Below, one piece after another: positions 62,536 to 64,000 of a DNA stretch of 64,000 nucleotides. A model generated the notes under the pieces. The model was not told the origin of the DNA. It was given only the letters and a program-made list of their open reading frames with translations, and searched no databases. A program made the translations under genes and the position numbers. The number at the start of each line of letters is the position of its first letter. Position 1 is the first letter of the stretch. Origin of the DNA: Burkholderiales bacterium (lineage in GTDB: Bacteria; Pseudomonadota; Gammaproteobacteria; Burkholderiales; Burkholderiaceae_B); contig JAJTEM010000013.1 in NCBI GenBank assembly GCA_021299735.1, positions 35,537 to 99,536 of the forward strand. The letters run 5' to 3'.

Positions 62536-62832
62536 ATGAACAAAACCGAATTGATTGACGCCATCGCCGCAAAAAGTGAATGCTCCAAGGCTGCGGCAGG
62601 TAAAATGCTTGACGCCTTCATCGACACAGTAAGCCAGCAAATGGCCGATGGCGATAAAGTTGTTTTGGTTGGATTCGGCACATTTCAAACCGGTGCACGA
62701 GCAGCACGCGAGGGTCGTAACCCACGCACAGGCGAAACCATCAAGATTGCAGCAGCCGTAGTACCAAAATTCACTCCAGGCCAAAGCCTCAAGACCAAGG
62801 TAAATACAAAGCCTGCGAAGAAAAAGAAATAA
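62536..62832 (+). CDS. HU family DNA-binding protein
   Basis: 98 residues. The HU/IHF pattern is complete: MNKTELIDAIAAKSECSKAA, VVLVGFGTFQTGARAAREGRNPRTGETIKIAA and PKFTPGQSLK, plus a Lys-rich tail (KPAKKKK). It bends and compacts DNA. It has its own terminator downstream. Confidence 0.96.
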   Translation: MNKTELIDAIAAKSECSKAAAGKMLDAFIDTVSQQMADGDKVVLVGFGTFQTGARAAREGRNPRTGETIKIAAAVVPKFTPGQSLKTKVNTKPAKKKK

Positions 62833-62886
62833 ATCAAGACACGTAATTGATGACTTAAACCGTTGCTTCCAAGTGTCGGTTTGAAG

Positions 62887-62923
62887 CCCCTGTCAGTGCT
62901 TGCACGGCAGGGGTTTGTTTTTG
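62887..62923 (+). terminator. Rho-independent terminator after the HU gene
   Basis: CCCCTGTC (62887-62894) pairs with GGCAGGGG (62906-62913), eight pairs with one G-T, around an 11-base loop. It is followed by TTTGTTTTT. It lies 54 bases after the HU stop. Confidence 0.75.
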
Positions 62924-62975
62924 GATCGCGTACATAAGCAGGCGAAACAAAAAGTGGCTCGGTTGATTTGAACAG

Positions 62976-62997
62976 CATATGCCAAACATATGCCAAA
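62976..62997. repeat. Tandem 11-base direct repeat
   Basis: Two perfect head-to-tail copies of CATATGCCAAA, each with an internal CATATG palindrome, lie about 70 bases upstream of the DUF6880-like gene. They may be paired regulator sites or a trace of an integration event. Nothing else identifies them. Confidence 0.5.
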
Positions 62998-63064
62998 TTA
63001 GAATTGCAGCACTTTAAATGGTAATGCCGCCTGTCATTGAACAAGATTTTCTGATAGAAAAATC

Positions 63065-63892
63065 ATGGCCGGTCAACTGTCAATTGCGGGAAATCTCGTC
63101 ATATTGCTCGCCATGTTGACAAGACAAGGTAAACTTGTGAACGCCACATCGCGACACACACCCCCCATGCCAGAAAAATTTCCCAAAGACCTTCAGCCAC
63201 TATTAAACGATTTGGATACCCCTTCGCTTAAGCTCTTGCTACAAAGCTTGTACGGCCTAAACCCAGAAGTCGACTCCCGTATTACGCTTGGTTTAAAGCG
63301 CCACGATCACAGCGAATTTGCCAAACTGATCAAGGCTCGCCTGTCATCCATCAAACGCAGCAAGAAATTCATTGATTACCGGGAAGGTGCCGCATTTGCT
63401 GACAACCTTCAGACCTTGGCTGATGACATTGCAGCGTTTGGCGAGTACAACCCCAAGCTGGCGTTCGAGTTGTTTTCTGCATTCATGGATTCGCACCCCT
63501 CGGTTTTCAACCGGGCAGATGATTCGAATGGCTATGTGGGCGATGTATTCAGGTCGGGCGTAACAACCTGGATCAGGCTTGCACGGGGGTACAGGGCCAC
63601 ACCTGGCTGCCGGTTAGACTGGTTGGCCACTATTGAAGCACTACACCTGGACAACGGCTACGGTGCGTGGGACAGCTTGATTTGCAACAGCCTTGGATTG
63701 TTGTCAGAAGATGAACTCCATACCCTGAGCAAGCGGTTTGAACGTCACCTTGCCAAATTCCTGCAATCCGACGCAAACAACAACCCCACACATCGGTTTA
63801 ACGTTCAAACCATCCAGTTCAGCACGGGTTTGTCAGCAGTTGCCCAGGCGTTAAAGAATGTTTCACTGTACGAACGCGCAGTGCTTTGGTAA
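63065..63892 (+). CDS. DUF6880-like helical protein, probably cut short by an insertion sequence
   Basis: 275 residues. Start uncertain: ATG 63065, GTG 63137 (AAGG upstream) or ATG 63167 (MPEKFPKDLQ), where the recognisable part begins. The helical repeat pattern and FIDYREGAAFADNLQTLADDI and SVFNRADDSNGYVGDVFRSG resemble DUF6880 proteins, which are usually longer. The stop codon falls exactly where sequence of an IS3-type element begins, so the C-terminus is probably missing. Function unknown. Confidence 0.55.
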   Translation: MAGQLSIAGNLVILLAMLTRQGKLVNATSRHTPPMPEKFPKDLQPLLNDLDTPSLKLLLQSLYGLNPEVDSRITLGLKRHDHSEFAKLIKARLSSIKRSKKFIDYREGAAFADNLQTLADDIAAFGEYNPKLAFELFSAFMDSHPSVFNRADDSNGYVGDVFRSGVTTWIRLARGYRATPGCRLDWLATIEALHLDNGYGAWDSLICNSLGLLSEDELHTLSKRFERHLAKFLQSDANNNPTHRFNVQTIQFSTGLSAVAQALKNVSLYERAVLW

Positions 63893-64000
63893 TCCCCCCA
63901 TTTTTAACGGGGTTCGAAAGTAGAGCTTAGGCCGCTATGGCCAACTTCATTTTGGGTGTGATTCCACCAATCGCCATATTTGGTCTTTCGTGATTGTAAA
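63893..64000 (-). mobile_element. End of an IS3-family insertion sequence
   Basis: The last ~108 bases contain the 3' end of an IS3-type transposase on the minus strand. Next to it a C/G-rich stretch (CCCC, eight bases, TGGGG as a short inverted repeat at 63895-63912) may form the terminal inverted repeat. The element continues beyond the window. It abuts the DUF6880-like gene. Confidence 0.65.
63927..64000 (-). CDS. IS3-family transposase OrfB, C-terminal fragment (5' part outside window)
   Basis: About 24 codons are visible on the minus strand, reading NHERPNMAIGGITPKMKLA followed by IAA and a TAA stop. NHERPNxALGGxTP is the well-known ending of the DDE integrase-core transposases of the IS3 family. 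The rest of the gene lies to the right of the window. Confidence 0.8.
   Translation of the reverse strand, partial: YNHERPNMAIGGITPKMKLAIAA

Noticed and set aside
1..64000. CRISPR arrays, tRNA, rRNA or a prophage
   Set aside because: No regularly spaced repeats, cloverleaf-like sequences, ribosomal RNA stretches or phage structural genes were seen.

Overview
The window looks like chromosome of a free-living betaproteobacterium of the Burkholderiales, and Limnobacter or a close relative is my best guess. This rests on gene content, the H-NS type, the gloB/yafS/rnhA/dnaQ/mltD neighbourhood and moderate base composition; no rRNA or tRNA gene is present to confirm it. Coding density is high, gaps are short and many genes overlap by 1-4 bases.

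Left part (1-15,100): a cyclic-nucleotide and surface-protein block. Six closely packed minus-strand genes (15019 down to 1827) encode a cyclic-nucleotide-binding patatin lipase, a class II-type cyclic-nucleotide phosphodiesterase, a two-partner-secretion pore (TpsB) and its very large exoprotein (TpsA), a secreted FecR-domain protein and a CHASE2 adenylate cyclase. They converge on a gene fusing a flavin reductase, two cyclic-nucleotide-binding domains and a polyferredoxin. Synthesis, breakdown and two possible receptors of cAMP thus sit together with a secreted adhesin. This is the most striking candidate system in the window.

15,100-31,500: housekeeping. An AsmA protein, dnaQ, rnhA, a YafS-like methyltransferase, gloB and mltD lie next to a Yej/Dpp-type peptide or muropeptide importer, whose substrate-binding gene is broken by a frame change, and a Tat-exported MepK/YcbK-like endopeptidase. 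gltX and metZ follow.

31,500-48,500: accessory metabolism and transport. An Ntn-type amide hydrolase heads a TolC/HlyD/two-permease exporter without an ATPase gene. An Orn/Lys/Arg decarboxylase is paired with an AspT-type antiporter. Then come H-NS, an isochorismatase-like hydrolase, a persulfide dioxygenase divergent from a TauE/SafE exporter, a frameshifted Gly/Leu-rich protein, and an acyl-CoA dehydrogenase with its TetR regulator and twin operators.

48,500-59,200: a pstSCAB phosphate transporter translationally coupled to an arsenite methyltransferase, an AidB-like dehydrogenase, a small basic gene with a transcription terminator inside its reading frame (an ArfA-like ribosome-rescue candidate) coupled to an RNase H-fold gene, a three-module glycosyltransferase/FkbM methyltransferase, and an SDR enzyme.

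59,200-64,000: an apparently acquired pair of effector-like genes (ADP-ribosylglycohydrolase fold and a phosphatase-like protein with Ser at the catalytic Cys position), an FKBP isomerase, HU, and a DUF6880-like gene ending at the edge of an IS3-family insertion sequence that runs off the window.
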